DNA of 64,000 bases from Pelagivirga sediminicola. GTDB taxonomy: Bacteria; Pseudomonadota; Alphaproteobacteria; Rhodobacterales; Rhodobacteraceae. The stretch lies in the NCBI RefSeq assembly GCF_003072125.1, contig NZ_QCYH01000002.1, positions 1 through 64,000 on the forward strand, given 5' to 3'. Position 1 is the first letter of the stretch, and each line of letters begins with the position of its first letter. The position numbers were made by a program, and so were the translations under genes. This document shows, one piece after another, positions 9,057 to 18,164 of the stretch. The notes beneath the pieces are model-generated. The model saw only the letters and a list, made by a program, of their open reading frames with translations. It searched no databases and was not told the origin of the DNA.

Positions 9057-10225
9057 TACTGCAGGTCGCGGAATGCGGCCTGCAGCCGCTCCACGGCTTC
9101 GATGACACGGGCGCGGGGCGTGGCGAGGTTGAAACGCAGATAGCTTTCCCCGCCGGATCCGAATGTGGGCCCGTGGTTGGCGGCGATCCGGGCATCCTTT
9201 TGCACGCGCTGCGTGAACTCGTCGCGCGACATTCCGGTGCCCGCAAAGTCGACCCATGCCAGATAGGTCGATTCCAGCGCCATCGAGCTGATACCGGGGA
9301 TCGCGTTGACGCCCTCATCAAACACCTTTCGGTTGCCGTCTAGATACCCGATCAGCGCGTCGACCCATGCCGCGCCCTGCGGAGAATAGGCCGCTTCGGT
9401 CATGAACAGGCCAAAGGAATTGGCCGACAGCCCCATCGCCGCCATGCGCGCGGCGAAGCGGGCGCGCATCCCGGTATCGGGAATGATCACGTTTCCGGTA
9501 TGCGAGCCTGCGATATTGAACGTCTTGGTCGTCGCGGTCATCATCACCAGCCGGTCCTCGACATCGTCGATATTGGCCATGGGAACATGCGTGTGCCCCG
9601 GCATCACCAGATCATGATGAATCTCGTCCGACACGAGGATCAGATCGTGGCGCCGCGCGAAATCGGCAACACCGTTCAACTCGGCCCGGGTCCAGACGCG
9701 ACCGCCCGGATTGTGCGGCGAGCAGAGGATCAGCATCCGCTCATTGCCGGTCATCTGCGCGTCCCACGCGTCGAAATCCATCCGGTACTTGCCCGCCTCC
9801 AGCGCAAGGGGGCACTCCACCACGCGGCGCCCGGCCGCTTTGATCACGCGCGCGAAAGCGTGATAGACCGGCGTCATCAGCACGACGCCATCGCCCGGCT
9901 GCGTAAAGGCATCGACGCACATCGCCGTGCCGTTGACGAGGCCATGGGTGGTAAAGATCGCGTCCTTGTCCAGCGCCCAGCCGTGCCGCTCCTTCATCCA
10001 CCACTGGATCGCGGCGCGATAGGCGCCCTCATCGCCGAAATAGCCGTAAATGCCGTGATCGTGCATCGCCCGGACGGCGTCCGACACGCATTGCGGCGGG
10101 CGGAAATCCATGTCGGCCACCCACATCGGGATGCCGCCATCGGGGCTGACGCCATAGATCGGCTCCATCATGTCCCATTTGCTGGAATGTGTCCCGACGC
10201 GGTCGATGATTTCGTCGAAGTTCAT
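9056..10225 (-). CDS. PLP-dependent aminotransferase of the MalY/PatB cystathionine beta-lyase type
   Basis: 389 residues, fold type I class I/II aminotransferase. The PLP lysine is K234 in TTKTFNIAG; LCSPHNPGGRVW (from 167) and VSDEIHHDLVMPG (from 198) supply the cofactor Asn and Asp; the C-terminal YLRFNLATPR holds the carboxylate-binding Arg. The opening FDEIIDRVGTHSSKWD and GIPMWVADMDF are typical of PatB/MalY C-S lyases, which split cystathionine or cysteine conjugates to a thiol, pyruvate and ammonia. The real substrate cannot be read from sequence. It stands alone, divergent from def. Confidence 0.88.
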   Translation of the reverse strand: MNFDEIIDRVGTHSSKWDMMEPIYGVSPDGGIPMWVADMDFRPPQCVSDAVRAMHDHGIYGYFGDEGAYRAAIQWWMKERHGWALDKDAIFTTHGLVNGTAMCVDAFTQPGDGVVLMTPVYHAFARVIKAAGRRVVECPLALEAGKYRMDFDAWDAQMTGNERMLILCSPHNPGGRVWTRAELNGVADFARRHDLILVSDEIHHDLVMPGHTHVPMANIDDVEDRLVMMTATTKTFNIAGSHTGNVIIPDTGMRARFAARMAAMGLSANSFGLFMTEAAYSPQGAAWVDALIGYLDGNRKVFDEGVNAIPGISSMALESTYLAWVDFAGTGMSRDEFTQRVQKDARIAANHGPTFGSGGESYLRFNLATPRARVIEAVERLQAAFRDLQ

Positions 10226-10333
10226 GCAATGCCTCCCGTTTGCCGCCCGGCGCTAGGCTAAACCACCGGGCGGCGGGCGCAAGGGCCGTTGACCCCGTTG
10301 CACTGGCGATGCGGTTGGCCTACATGAGCCTGC

Positions 10334-10852
10334 ATGAAAATGCCGATCCTGATCCATCCCGACCCGCGCCTGAAAAAGCTCTGCGATCCCGTCGCGGATG
10401 TCACCGGCGACATGGCCAAGCTGGCGCAGGACATGCTTGAGACAATGTATGACGCGCCCGGCATCGGGCTGGCCGCGCCGCAGGTGGGGGTGCTGAGCCG
10501 CCTGATCGTGATGGATTGCGTCAAGGAAGAGGGCGAGCCCGCGCGCCCCACGGTGATGTTCAACCCCGAGATCACCGCCGCCTCGGACGCCGTCAACGTC
10601 TACGAGGAAGGCTGCCTGTCGATCCCCGAGCAATATGCCGAGGTCACCCGCCCCGCGGAGGTGGAGGTGCGCTGGATCGACTTCGAGGGGCGCGAGCAGA
10701 CCGCCGGGCTCGATGGCCTGTGGGCCACCTGCGTGCAGCACGAGATCGACCATCTGAACGGCAAGCTGTTCATCGACCATATCGGCCCGATGAAGCGGCA
10801 GCTGATCACGCGGCGGATGCAGAAGCTGAAACGCGAAATGGCGCGGGGCTAG
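10334..10852 (+). CDS. def: Peptide deformylase
   Basis: Removes the formyl group from nascent proteins using an Fe2+ centre. 172 residues with all three motifs intact: GIGLAAPQVG (43-52), EEGCLS (metal Cys 94) and QHEIDH (metal His 136 and 140, catalytic Glu 137). It is first in a rightward cluster with a def paralogue (3-nt gap), fmt and a small membrane gene. The def-fmt pairing supplies both ends of the formyl-methionine cycle. Confidence 0.97.
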   Translation: MKMPILIHPDPRLKKLCDPVADVTGDMAKLAQDMLETMYDAPGIGLAAPQVGVLSRLIVMDCVKEEGEPARPTVMFNPEITAASDAVNVYEEGCLSIPEQYAEVTRPAEVEVRWIDFEGREQTAGLDGLWATCVQHEIDHLNGKLFIDHIGPMKRQLITRRMQKLKREMARG

Positions 10853-10855
10853 GGC

Positions 10856-11353
10856 ATGACCGCGCGGCGCTGCATCCCGTGGCCGGACAAGCGGCTGCGC
10901 ACGCCTGCCGACCCCGTGGACGCGATCACGGATGAGATCCGCGCGCATTGGCAGGACATGATCGACACGATGGAGGCGATGCCCGGCGTCGGCCTTGCGG
11001 CGCCGCAGATCGGCGTGATGCTGCGCCTTGCCGTGGTGGACGCCAGCGAGGCGCGCGGACAGGCGGTGCGCATGGCCAATCCCGAAGTGCTGCACGCGAG
11101 CGTGCATATGCGCCCGCATGAGGAGGCCAGCCCGAACCTGCCGGGCCTGTCCGCGCTGGTCGCGCGGCCCCGCGCGGTGACGGTGCGGTTTCTGAACGCG
11201 GATGGCGTGCCGGAAGAGCGCGACTTCGTCGGGCTCTGGGCCACTTCGGTGCAGCACCAGATCGACCATATGAACGGGCGGATGTATTTCGACCGCCTGA
11301 CCAAGCTGCGCCGCGACATCCTGCTGCGCCGCGCGCGCAAACTGGCGGGGTAG
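10856..11353 (+). CDS. Peptide deformylase-like protein with substituted active site
   Basis: 165 residues and clearly a paralogue of the gene just upstream: motif 1 [11 protein letters not shown] is kept (43-53). In motif 2 the aligned segment is EEASPNLP, so the metal-binding Cys is replaced by Ser 92. In motif 3 HEIDH has become HQIDH, so the catalytic Glu is Gln 135, while both His remain. These changes should abolish ordinary deformylase activity. The reading frame is intact and sits between def (3-nt gap) and fmt (5-nt gap), so it is expressed with them and kept under selection. A regulatory, ribosome-binding or chaperone-like role is possible; none is known to me. Confidence 0.9.
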   Translation: MTARRCIPWPDKRLRTPADPVDAITDEIRAHWQDMIDTMEAMPGVGLAAPQIGVMLRLAVVDASEARGQAVRMANPEVLHASVHMRPHEEASPNLPGLSALVARPRAVTVRFLNADGVPEERDFVGLWATSVQHQIDHMNGRMYFDRLTKLRRDILLRRARKLAG

Positions 11354-11358
11354 GGCCG

Positions 11359-12273
11359 ATGCGCGTGATTTTCATGGGAACACCCGTTTTTTCGGTGCCG
11401 GTGCTGGAGGCGCTGGTGGCCGCTGGCCATGACATCGCCGCCGTCTACACCCAGCCGCCCCGCCCCGCCGGACGCGGCAAGAAGGAGCGGCCCAGCGCCG
11501 TGCATGCGCGCGCCGCCGAAATGGGGCTGGATGTGCGGCACCCACTGAATTTCAAAGGCGAGGCCGATCGCGCGGAATTCGCCGCGCTGGGCGCGGATGT
11601 CGCGGTGGTCGTCGCCTATGGCCTGATCCTGCCGCAGGCGGTACTGGACGCGCCGCGGCGCGGATGCCTGAATATCCATGCCTCGCTTTTGCCGCGCTGG
11701 CGGGGGGCGGCGCCGATCCATCGCGCGATCATGGCCGGGGACGCGGCGACGGGCGTGTGCATCATGCAGATGGAGGCGGGGCTGGATACCGGCCCGGTTC
11801 TGCTGCGCAAGCAGACGCGGATCGGCGTCGAGGAGACGACGGGGGCGCTGCATGACCGGCTGAGCGCGATGGGGGCTGCGTTGATCTGCGATGCGCTGGG
11901 CCGCCTCGATACGCTGGTGGCGGTGCCGCAGCCGGAAGAGGGCGTCACCTATGCCGCCAAGATCGACAAGCACGAGGCGCGCGTGGACTGGACGCGCAGC
12001 GCGGTGCAGGTGGATCGCCAGATCCGCGGCCTGTCGCCCTTTCCCGGCGCGTGGACCGACATGAACGGCACGCGCGTCAAGCTGCTTGGCTCGCGGCTGG
12101 CGGGGGGGCGGGGCGCGCCGGGCGAGGTGCTGGACGATGCGCTGAGCGTGGCCTGCGGCACCGGCGCGGTGCGGCTTTTGCGCTTGCAGCGGGCCGGGCG
12201 CGGTGCGCAGGATCAGGCAGAGTTCCTGCGCGGCATGGCGGTGCCGCGCGGCATGATCCTGGGTGAGGGCTGA
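11359..12273 (+). CDS. fmt: Methionyl-tRNA formyltransferase
   Basis: Transfers a formyl group from 10-formyl-tetrahydrofolate to initiator Met-tRNA. 304 residues: an N-terminal Rossmann-like catalytic domain beginning [19 protein letters not shown], the signature [20 protein letters not shown] with the formyl-folate binding SLLP, then [13 protein letters not shown]-terminal OB-like tRNA-binding domain starts near residue 205. It follows the def paralogue by 5 nt and overlaps the next gene's start by 1 nt, so it belongs to one transcription unit with them. Confidence 0.97.
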   Translation: MRVIFMGTPVFSVPVLEALVAAGHDIAAVYTQPPRPAGRGKKERPSAVHARAAEMGLDVRHPLNFKGEADRAEFAALGADVAVVVAYGLILPQAVLDAPRRGCLNIHASLLPRWRGAAPIHRAIMAGDAATGVCIMQMEAGLDTGPVLLRKQTRIGVEETTGALHDRLSAMGAALICDALGRLDTLVAVPQPEEGVTYAAKIDKHEARVDWTRSAVQVDRQIRGLSPFPGAWTDMNGTRVKLLGSRLAGGRGAPGEVLDDALSVACGTGAVRLLRLQRAGRGAQDQAEFLRGMAVPRGMILGEG

Positions 12274-12515
12274 TGTTTCCGACCATAATGGGCACTGTCG
12301 TGATCGCCGGGATCGTCGGCTATATCTCGGAAAAATCGGGGTTCACCCGCAACGGGATCATCCCGTCGATCATCATCTGCGTCGGCGGCGCGTTCCTGTT
12401 CTACTTCGTGCGCCTGATGTTCGGAATCGGCTTCGGCTCGGCGGGGCTGAACGCGATCGCGTCCTCCGTCGGGGCGCTGGTGATCGTGCCGTTCCACTGG
12501 CGCGGACGGCGTTGA
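12273..12515 (+). CDS. Small inner-membrane protein, GlsB/YeaQ/YmgE-like
   Basis: 80 residues with two or three hydrophobic segments (about 5-20, 28-48 and 55-75), glycine-rich, resembling the transglycosylase-associated / GlsB-YeaQ-YmgE stress membrane proteins. Its ATG shares a base with the fmt stop, which shows translational coupling. The role is unknown. Assignment to the family rests on size and hydrophobic pattern rather than a strong motif. Confidence 0.7.
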   Translation: MFPTIMGTVVIAGIVGYISEKSGFTRNGIIPSIIICVGGAFLFYFVRLMFGIGFGSAGLNAIASSVGALVIVPFHWRGRR

Positions 12516-12553
12516 ACGCCGCTGGCGGCGCGTGCGTGATGCGGCAGGATCTT

Positions 12554-12575
12554 GGGTATTTGCGCCAATGAAAAG
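12554..12575 (+). repeat. Dispersed 22-bp motif, copy 1 (divergent copy)
   Basis: Starts GGGTATTT and ends GCCAATGAAAAG, a weaker match to the consensus GAGTATTT ... CCAAGATGAAG. It lies 38 nt after the stop of the small membrane gene on the same strand. Confidence 0.5.
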
Positions 12576-12587
12576 CTGCGGAGCGCG

Positions 12588-13211
12588 TCATTCCTTGGGC
12601 GGGTGCGCCTTGTAGATTGGCAGTTTCCACCCAAAGGCGAGCGAGCCTGCGCGCAGTGCCCATGTGACCGCGCCGCAGGCGCTGAGGATGATCAGCGGCT
12701 CGAATCCCAGCCGTTCCAGCAGGGCGCCGGTGAGCGCGCCTGCGAAGGCGGCGCTGACGTAGAGTTTGCCCTTGCGCAGCACCAGCGGCACCTCGCCGAT
12801 GACGACATCGCGCATCAGCCCGCCAAGACAGCCCGTCACCATGCCCATCAGCACGACGATGGGCATCGGCTGCGCCATCATTATCGCGGCCGAAACGCCC
12901 GCGGGAACCGCGACGGCCAGCGCGAAGCTGTCCAGCCACAGCAGCCAGCGATAGCGGCTTTCGACCAGATGCGCGGTGAAAAAGATCAGCACCGCGGCGC
13001 TGACCGCGATCAGGATATAGGTCGGATCGCCCATCCAGAAGATCGGATGCCGGTCCAGCATCACGTCGCGCAAGGTGCCGCCGCCCACCGCCGTCAGCGC
13101 CCCGATGAAGGCAAAGCCGACGATATCGAGCTGCGCGCGGCTGGCCACCAGCGCGCCGGTCAGCGCGAAGATCAGAACGGAGGCATAATCGAGCAGGACC
13201 GGCGGGCTCAT
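12588..13211 (-). CDS. TRIC/UPF0126-family membrane protein (YicG-like)
   Basis: 207 residues with about seven hydrophobic segments. Two repeats carry the family glycine motif: [10 protein letters not shown] (near 44) and [14 protein letters not shown] (near 127), as in prokaryotic TRIC cation channels (UPF0126). Several bacterial homologues conduct K+; the function here is not tested. The start ATG at 13211 overlaps the rnhA stop by 4 nt, so it is the last gene of the ispH-rnhA operon. An in-frame extension upstream lies inside rnhA and was rejected. Confidence 0.88.
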   Translation of the reverse strand: MSPPVLLDYASVLIFALTGALVASRAQLDIVGFAFIGALTAVGGGTLRDVMLDRHPIFWMGDPTYILIAVSAAVLIFFTAHLVESRYRWLLWLDSFALAVAVPAGVSAAIMMAQPMPIVVLMGMVTGCLGGLMRDVVIGEVPLVLRKGKLYVSAAFAGALTGALLERLGFEPLIILSACGAVTWALRAGSLAFGWKLPIYKAHPPKE

Positions 13212-13672
13212 TTCTGGGCGGGCTTCTTGAAGGGGGCCATGCCCTCGCGGGCAAGCTCGTCCGCGCGCTCGTTTTCGGGGTGGCCCGCATGGCCCTTGAC
13301 CCATTCCCACGTCACGTGATGGCGCGCCTGCGCCGCGTCGAGCCGCTGCCAAAGCTCGGCGTTCTTGACCGGCTTTTTGGCGGCTGTCTTCCAGCCGTTG
13401 CGCTTCCAGCCGTGGATCCAGCCGGTGACGCCGTTCTTGACATACTGGCTGTCGGTCACGATGGTCAGCTTTGACGGTTTTTCAAGCGTTTCCAATGCGT
13501 TGATCGCGGCCAGCAGTTCCATCCGGTTGTTGGTGGTGTTGGCCTCGCCGCCCTTCAGGCAGCGCTCCTTGACGATGCGCTCGCCCTCCATCGCGCGCAG
13601 CAGCGCGCCCCAGCCGCCGGGGCCGGGATTGCCCGAACAGGCGCCGTCCGTATAGGCGAAAAGCTCAGGCAT
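13208..13672 (-). CDS. rnhA: Ribonuclease HI
   Basis: Cuts the RNA strand of RNA-DNA hybrids. 154 residues, the usual length. The catalytic acids are all present: D9 ([14 protein letters not shown]), E52 (NRMELLAA), D74 (TDSQYVKNG) and D138 (ERADELA), with H128 in [14 protein letters not shown]. The basic handle region [17 protein letters not shown] is kept. It overlaps the GST stop by 8 nt upstream and the TRIC start by 4 nt downstream. Confidence 0.97.
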   Translation of the reverse strand: MPELFAYTDGACSGNPGPGGWGALLRAMEGERIVKERCLKGGEANTTNNRMELLAAINALETLEKPSKLTIVTDSQYVKNGVTGWIHGWKRNGWKTAAKKPVKNAELWQRLDAAQARHHVTWEWVKGHAGHPENERADELAREGMAPFKKPAQK

Positions 13673-14285
13673 CGGGAAAGAGCGGCTCGTAGCCCGGCAA
13701 GGCGGCGATGCGGTTGCACCAGACCCGGATCGCCGGAAAGCGGTCCATGTCAAACCCGCCGCGCGTGCCCGCGCTGTGGGTGTAGGCATACAGCGCAAGG
13801 TCCGCGAGGCTGGCCGTCCGGCCCAGAAGGAACGGCCCGGCCTCCAGCGCGCGCTCCAGCAGGCCGAGGATGGAATACCCCTCGTCCAGAAGCTGCGCCA
13901 TGCGCTCGGGCGTCGCCCCGGCGGCGCGGTCGGGATAGCATCGCAGCGATGCGCGAACGGCGATCACCGGCTCGTGCCGGTTCTGCTCGAAGAACATCCA
14001 GGCGAGCATTTGTGACTGCATCAGCGGATCGTCGGGCAGCCACTCGGTGCCCTGCGCAAGGTACCACAGGATCGCGTTCGACTCGGGCAAGATGGTGCCG
14101 TCCTCCAGATGGAGCGCGGGCAGCTTGCCGAGGGGCAGGTGCCCTTCGGCCTGTGCCGCGTCGAGTTCGGGCGCGCCGTGCTCGCAGGGCACATGCCGGT
14201 AGGGGCGCCCGATCAGCGACAGCAGCAGCCGGATCTTGTAGCTGTTACCGGAGGACGGCATCGAATAGAGTGTCAGCGTTTTCAT
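13665..14285 (-). CDS. Glutathione S-transferase family protein
   Basis: 206 residues with an N-terminal thioredoxin-like domain (1-80, [22 protein letters not shown], then [19 protein letters not shown] with the cis-Pro and the ESxAI glutathione-binding motif) and an alpha-helical C-terminal domain with [14 protein letters not shown]. The substrate is unknown. It starts immediately after the methyltransferase stop (no gap) and overlaps rnhA by 8 nt. Confidence 0.92.
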   Translation of the reverse strand: MKTLTLYSMPSSGNSYKIRLLLSLIGRPYRHVPCEHGAPELDAAQAEGHLPLGKLPALHLEDGTILPESNAILWYLAQGTEWLPDDPLMQSQMLAWMFFEQNRHEPVIAVRASLRCYPDRAAGATPERMAQLLDEGYSILGLLERALEAGPFLLGRTASLADLALYAYTHSAGTRGGFDMDRFPAIRVWCNRIAALPGYEPLFPDA

Positions 14286-14888
14286 TCAGTTGCACCTCGC
14301 GATTGCAGTCAGGACGATCCACGGAGCCGTCTGGCCGTCAAGCCCACGGCTTGCGCCTGTCTGGCTGTCTTGGGTGGCGAGGCCGGCATCCGCAAGCAGC
14401 GCGCGCAGCTCGTCTTCGGTGTAGTAGGTGTAAAAGCGGCCCAGAGCATCGCGGCCCTCGCCGGTGCCGGTCTTCATGCCGATATGCAAAAGACCGCCGG
14501 GTTTCAGCGCGCGATCAAGCGCCGCCAGATGCCGCGGCAGCGCGCCGCGCTCGGCGTGCAGCAAGCTGAAATTTGCCCAGATGCCATCATACATGTCGCG
14601 GCCCTCAAGCTCGTCAAAGCTGGCCTGCCACGCGGTCACGCCGGGCTGCGCCGCGGCCAGCGCGACCATTTCGGGCACCGCGTCCACCGCATCGGCGCGC
14701 AGGCCCGCTGCCGCCATCTGCCCCGCCGCGCGTCCCGGCCCGCAGCCTAGGTCCAGCACGCGGGCGCCTGCGGGCATGGCGGCAATGAAGGCGGCAAGAT
14801 GCCGGTCGCCCACCAGATCGGCGGTCATGTCGGCATAGTCCTGCGCGCGGGCGCGATAGACGCCCAGCGTCTCGTCATCGCGGCTCAT
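14286..14888 (-). CDS. Class I SAM-dependent methyltransferase
   Basis: 200 residues with motif I ARVLDLGCGPGRAAG (from 42), acidic residue DAV after strand 2, and a C-terminal strand typical of the Rossmann methyltransferase fold (LKPGGLLHIGMKTG). The substrate is not clear; YTEDELRALLADAG resembles small-molecule methyltransferases of the UbiE/TehB type. It overlaps the DUF3429 gene by 4 nt and abuts the GST gene. Confidence 0.88.
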   Translation of the reverse strand: MSRDDETLGVYRARAQDYADMTADLVGDRHLAAFIAAMPAGARVLDLGCGPGRAAGQMAAAGLRADAVDAVPEMVALAAAQPGVTAWQASFDELEGRDMYDGIWANFSLLHAERGALPRHLAALDRALKPGGLLHIGMKTGTGEGRDALGRFYTYYTEDELRALLADAGLATQDSQTGASRGLDGQTAPWIVLTAIARCN

Positions 14889-15337
14889 GCGAACACGCCC
14901 ACCGCAAGGCAGGCCAGCACCACCGCGGTCAGCGGCACGCGCAGTTGCATCCACCATCCGGGCGCGACGCCATAGCGCCAGAAAAGCCAGTCGATCCCCA
15001 AGAGCCCGGCAAAGCCGGCCATCAGCGACACCCCCGCGCTGACCGGGCCGCCGCCGGTGGTGAAAAACGCCCAGAGCGCGGGAATGACCGACAGAACATA
15101 GCCCGCCCCGGCCTGCGCGCCCTCCAGCTTGGTGGCAAAGCCCCAGAGCACGCCGGACATGAAGGCAAGGATGATCGCGCCGTAGAACAGCATGACATAC
15201 GGCCCGGCAAATCGGGGGCCGATGGCGCGTATCGTCCAGAGCGCAAGGTCCGGGCTGAGCACGGTGATCGCGCCCCACAGGAACGGGACCAGCCCGGCCA
15301 GCCCAAGGATAAGCGCAGAGCGGGGCAGCGCGATCAC
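14885..15337 (-). CDS. DUF3429 membrane protein
   Basis: 150 residues, four or five membrane segments, matching the DUF3429 pattern ([13 protein letters not shown] near the start, then [23 protein letters not shown] and [12 protein letters not shown]). Function unknown. Its start overlaps the ispH stop by 4 nt and its stop overlaps the methyltransferase start by 4 nt, so translation is coupled on both sides. Confidence 0.85.
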   Translation of the reverse strand: MIALPRSALILGLAGLVPFLWGAITVLSPDLALWTIRAIGPRFAGPYVMLFYGAIILAFMSGVLWGFATKLEGAQAGAGYVLSVIPALWAFFTTGGGPVSAGVSLMAGFAGLLGIDWLFWRYGVAPGWWMQLRVPLTAVVLACLAVGVFA

Positions 15338-16284
15338 GCGGGCGTCCTCAAGACGCGGGGCACCTTGAATTCGACATTCTCGACGGCGGTTTCGACCAGT
15401 TTCATGGTGACGTCATAGCGGTCCTGGAGCGCCTCGATCACCTCGTTCACCAGCACTTCGGGGGCGGAGGCGCCGGCGGTCACGCCGACGCTGCGCACAC
15501 CCTCAAGGCTGCGCCAGTCGATATCGGCCGCCCGCTGCACCAGCTGCGCATAGGCGCAGCCCGCGCGCGCCCCAACCTCGACCAGACGGCGCGAGTTGGA
15601 GGAGTTGGGCGCGCCCACGACCAGCATCGCGTCGCAATCGGGCGCCATCGCCTTGACCGCCGCCTGCCGGTTGGTGGTGGCATAGCAGATGTCTTCCTTG
15701 TGGGGGCCGATGATGGCCGGAAAGCGCGCCTTGAGCGCGGCGACGATGCCGATCGTATCATCGACGCTGAGCGTGGTCTGCGTGACATAGGCCAGCGCCG
15801 TCTCGTCCCCGACCTCCAGCGCCGCGACATCCGCCTCGGTCTCGACCAGCAGCACCGCGCCGGCGGGCAGCTGGCCCATCGTGCCGACGGTTTCGGGGTG
15901 GCCCTCATGGCCGATCATGATGATCTGCAGCCCGGCCTCGTGGTGGCGCTCGGCCTCGATATGCACTTTGGACACCAGCGGGCAGGTGGCATCCACATAG
16001 ATCATCTGCCGCTTGTCCGCCTCGGCGGGCACCGATTTCGGCACGCCGTGGGCCGAGAAGATCACCGGGCGGTCATCGGGACATTCATCCAGCTCCTCGA
16101 CAAAGACGGCACCCTTGGCGCGCAGATAGTCGACGACATACTTGTTGTGCACGATTTCGTGGCGCACATAGACGGGCGCGCCCCACTTGGTCAGGGCCAT
16201 CTCGACGATCTTGATCGCACGGTCCACGCCCGCGCAGAACCCGCGCGGGGCCGCAAGATGCAGGGTCAGGGGTGGTTTGGTCAT
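15334..16284 (-). CDS. ispH: 4-hydroxy-3-methylbut-2-enyl diphosphate reductase IspH
   Basis: Last step of the MEP isoprenoid pathway, producing IPP and DMAPP with a [4Fe-4S] cluster. 316 residues. The three cluster cysteines are C17 ([11 protein letters not shown]), C101 ([11 protein letters not shown]) and C200 ([11 protein letters not shown]). The catalytic Glu 131 is in [14 protein letters not shown] at 16284 was chosen because GGCGAGGAG precedes it and similarity begins at once. It heads the six-gene overlapping operon that runs to 12588. Confidence 0.97.
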   Translation of the reverse strand: MTKPPLTLHLAAPRGFCAGVDRAIKIVEMALTKWGAPVYVRHEIVHNKYVVDYLRAKGAVFVEELDECPDDRPVIFSAHGVPKSVPAEADKRQMIYVDATCPLVSKVHIEAERHHEAGLQIIMIGHEGHPETVGTMGQLPAGAVLLVETEADVAALEVGDETALAYVTQTTLSVDDTIGIVAALKARFPAIIGPHKEDICYATTNRQAAVKAMAPDCDAMLVVGAPNSSNSRRLVEVGARAGCAYAQLVQRAADIDWRSLEGVRSVGVTAGASAPEVLVNEVIEALQDRYDVTMKLVETAVENVEFKVPRVLRTPA

Positions 16285-16390
16285 GCGCTGCGCTCCTCGC
16301 CTTGAGAGGTGCCCGGACAGGTAAGCCGCAAATGCGCGCAGGTCCAGAGGGAAGGGCGCAAAAGACGCACCCATCGCATTGCGGGCCTGC

Positions 16391-16963
16391 CTACCCCTGG
16401 GCCTCAAGCGCGCTGTCGCGGTCGCCCGCATGCTCGCGCGGGGGGCGCCCGATGACGTCGCGCAGGTCTTCGAGCTCGATGAAGTTGTCGGCCTGGCGGC
16501 GCAGCTCGTCCGAGATCATGGGCGGCTGGCTGCGGATGGTCGACACGACCGAGACGCGCACGCCCTGCCGCTGCAGCGATTCGACCAGCGGACGAAAATC
16601 GCCGTCGCCGGAAAACAGCACGATGTGATCGACCCGCGGAGCAAGCTCCATCGCGTCGACGCACAGCTCGATATCCATGTTGCCCTTCACCTTACGGCGG
16701 CCCTGGCTGTCGGTGTATTCCTTGGCCGGTTTGGTGACCATGGAAAACCCGTTGTAGTTCAGCCAGTCCACCAGCGGGCGGATGGGCGAATACTCCTCGT
16801 TCTCCAGCAGCGCGGTGTAGTAGAACGCGCGCAGCAACTTGCCCCGGCGCATGAATTCCGAGCGCAGGAGCTTGTAGTCGATATCAAACCCCAGCGCCTT
16901 GCCGGCGGCATACAAATTCGAGCCATCTATGAAGAGCGCGAGACGCTCGTCCTTGTAAAACAT
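16391..16963 (-). CDS. NYN-domain (LabA/DUF88-like) protein, putative ribonuclease
   Basis: 190 residues with a PIN-like NYN fold. Acidic residues expected at the metal site are D13 (LALFIDGSN), D97 (NMDIEL), D103 and D120/D122 ([10 protein letters not shown]). It resembles LabA/DUF88 proteins thought to act on RNA; the target is unknown. The start at 16963 is Met before [13 protein letters not shown]; the longer upstream frame lacks similarity. It ends 106 nt before ispH on the same strand and is divergent from folK. Confidence 0.9.
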   Translation of the reverse strand: MFYKDERLALFIDGSNLYAAGKALGFDIDYKLLRSEFMRRGKLLRAFYYTALLENEEYSPIRPLVDWLNYNGFSMVTKPAKEYTDSQGRRKVKGNMDIELCVDAMELAPRVDHIVLFSGDGDFRPLVESLQRQGVRVSVVSTIRSQPPMISDELRRQADNFIELEDLRDVIGRPPREHAGDRDSALEAQG

Positions 16964-17114
16964 ATCAAATCCTTTCGGCCGACAGGAAATGTCATCCTTT
17001 TCCGGTGTGGAAAGTTCTCTTGAGCGCGTGCAAGATATCGGCGGGTTTCGCCAAGGCTTAATTTCAAGCTCAACGCGGGGCAAGAGCATCGGTTGCCTTC
17101 TAAAGGTGGGTTAC

Positions 17115-17684
17115 GTGACGACAGTTGAAAGTTTTCTGATCGCCTTGGGCGGAAACCTGCCGTCGGAGGCGGGCGCGCCCGCCGAAACGCTGCGCGCGGC
17201 GCTGGATGCGCTGGCGGGCGAGGGGGCCGAGCTGCGCGCGGTCAGCCCGTTTTACGCAACGCCCTGCTTTCCGGCGGGCGCGGGGCCGGACTATGTCAAT
17301 GCGGCCGCCGAGATCGGTTTCGGCGGGGACGCGCGGGCCTGTCTGGCGCTGTTGCACCGGGTGGAGCAGATGTTCGGCCGCGAGCGGCAGCGCCGCTGGG
17401 GGCGCCGGACGCTGGATCTGGATCTGATCGCCCAAGGCGCGCAGGTGCTGCCCGATCGCGAGGGGTATGCCGCGTGGCGCGATCTGCCCGGCGAGCTTCA
17501 GATGACGCGCGCGCCCGATCAGCTGATCTTGCCGCACCCGCGCCTGCAGGAGCGCGCCTTCGTGCTGGTGCCGCTGGCCGATATCGCGCCGGACTGGCGC
17601 CATCCGGTTCTGGGGCTCAGCGTGCGCGAGATGCTGGCGCGGCTGCCTGCGGGCGACGTGGCCGAGGTGGTGCGCCTGCCATAA
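17115..17684 (+). CDS. folK: 2-amino-4-hydroxy-6-hydroxymethyldihydropteridine pyrophosphokinase (HPPK)
   Basis: Transfers pyrophosphate from ATP to 6-hydroxymethyl-7,8-dihydropterin in folate synthesis. 189 residues from GTG 17115, which follows AAAGG by 8 nt. The signature RRWGRRTLDLDLIAQG (from 94) and ALGGNLPSEAGAP near the N-terminus are diagnostic, as is LILPHPRLQERAFVLVPLADIAP. It stands without folP or folB, 73 nt ahead of rpoZ. Confidence 0.95.
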   Translation: MTTVESFLIALGGNLPSEAGAPAETLRAALDALAGEGAELRAVSPFYATPCFPAGAGPDYVNAAAEIGFGGDARACLALLHRVEQMFGRERQRRWGRRTLDLDLIAQGAQVLPDREGYAAWRDLPGELQMTRAPDQLILPHPRLQERAFVLVPLADIAPDWRHPVLGLSVREMLARLPAGDVAEVVRLP

Positions 17685-17757
17685 GCTGCTTGCACTTTGC
17701 GCGCCATCCGCATAAGGGAGAGGTTTCTCACGCCGCCCTGCAAATTCCGGAGGTCTC

Positions 17758-18111
17758 ATGGCCCGCGTAACAACCGAAGACTGCGTTGACAAGGTTCCCA
17801 ATCGTTTCGATCTGGTGATGCTGGCCGCGCACCGCGCCCGCGAAATCTCGGCCGGGGCGCCTTTGACGGTGGACCGTGACAACGACAAGAACCCCGTCGT
17901 CGCGCTGCGCGAGATCGCCGAGGAGACGCAGAACGCCGACGATCTGCGCGAGCGCATGATCGAATCGAACCAGACCGAGATCGAGGTCGATGAGCCCGAA
18001 GAGGACCAGATGGCCCTTCTGATGGGCGGCGAGGCCGACAAGCCCGCCGATGACGACATGTCCGAAGAGCGCCTCTTGCGCGAGTTGATGAAGGCGCAGG
18101 GCCAGGGCTGA
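17758..18111 (+). CDS. rpoZ: RNA polymerase omega subunit
   Basis: Small subunit that helps fold and assemble beta-prime. 117 residues: [31 protein letters not shown] is the conserved N-terminal core, followed by the acidic tail usual in alphaproteobacteria. It is followed 53 nt later by rsh, the arrangement widely seen as rpoZ-spoT, which links omega and (p)ppGpp; in other proteobacteria omega helps form a ppGpp site on the polymerase. Confidence 0.96.
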   Translation: MARVTTEDCVDKVPNRFDLVMLAAHRAREISAGAPLTVDRDNDKNPVVALREIAEETQNADDLRERMIESNQTEIEVDEPEEDQMALLMGGEADKPADDDMSEERLLRELMKAQGQG

Positions 18112-18164
18112 CCCCCCTCGGCCCGGCCGCGGGGGGCGATCCCGCGGCGCGACGGGTGCACCAC

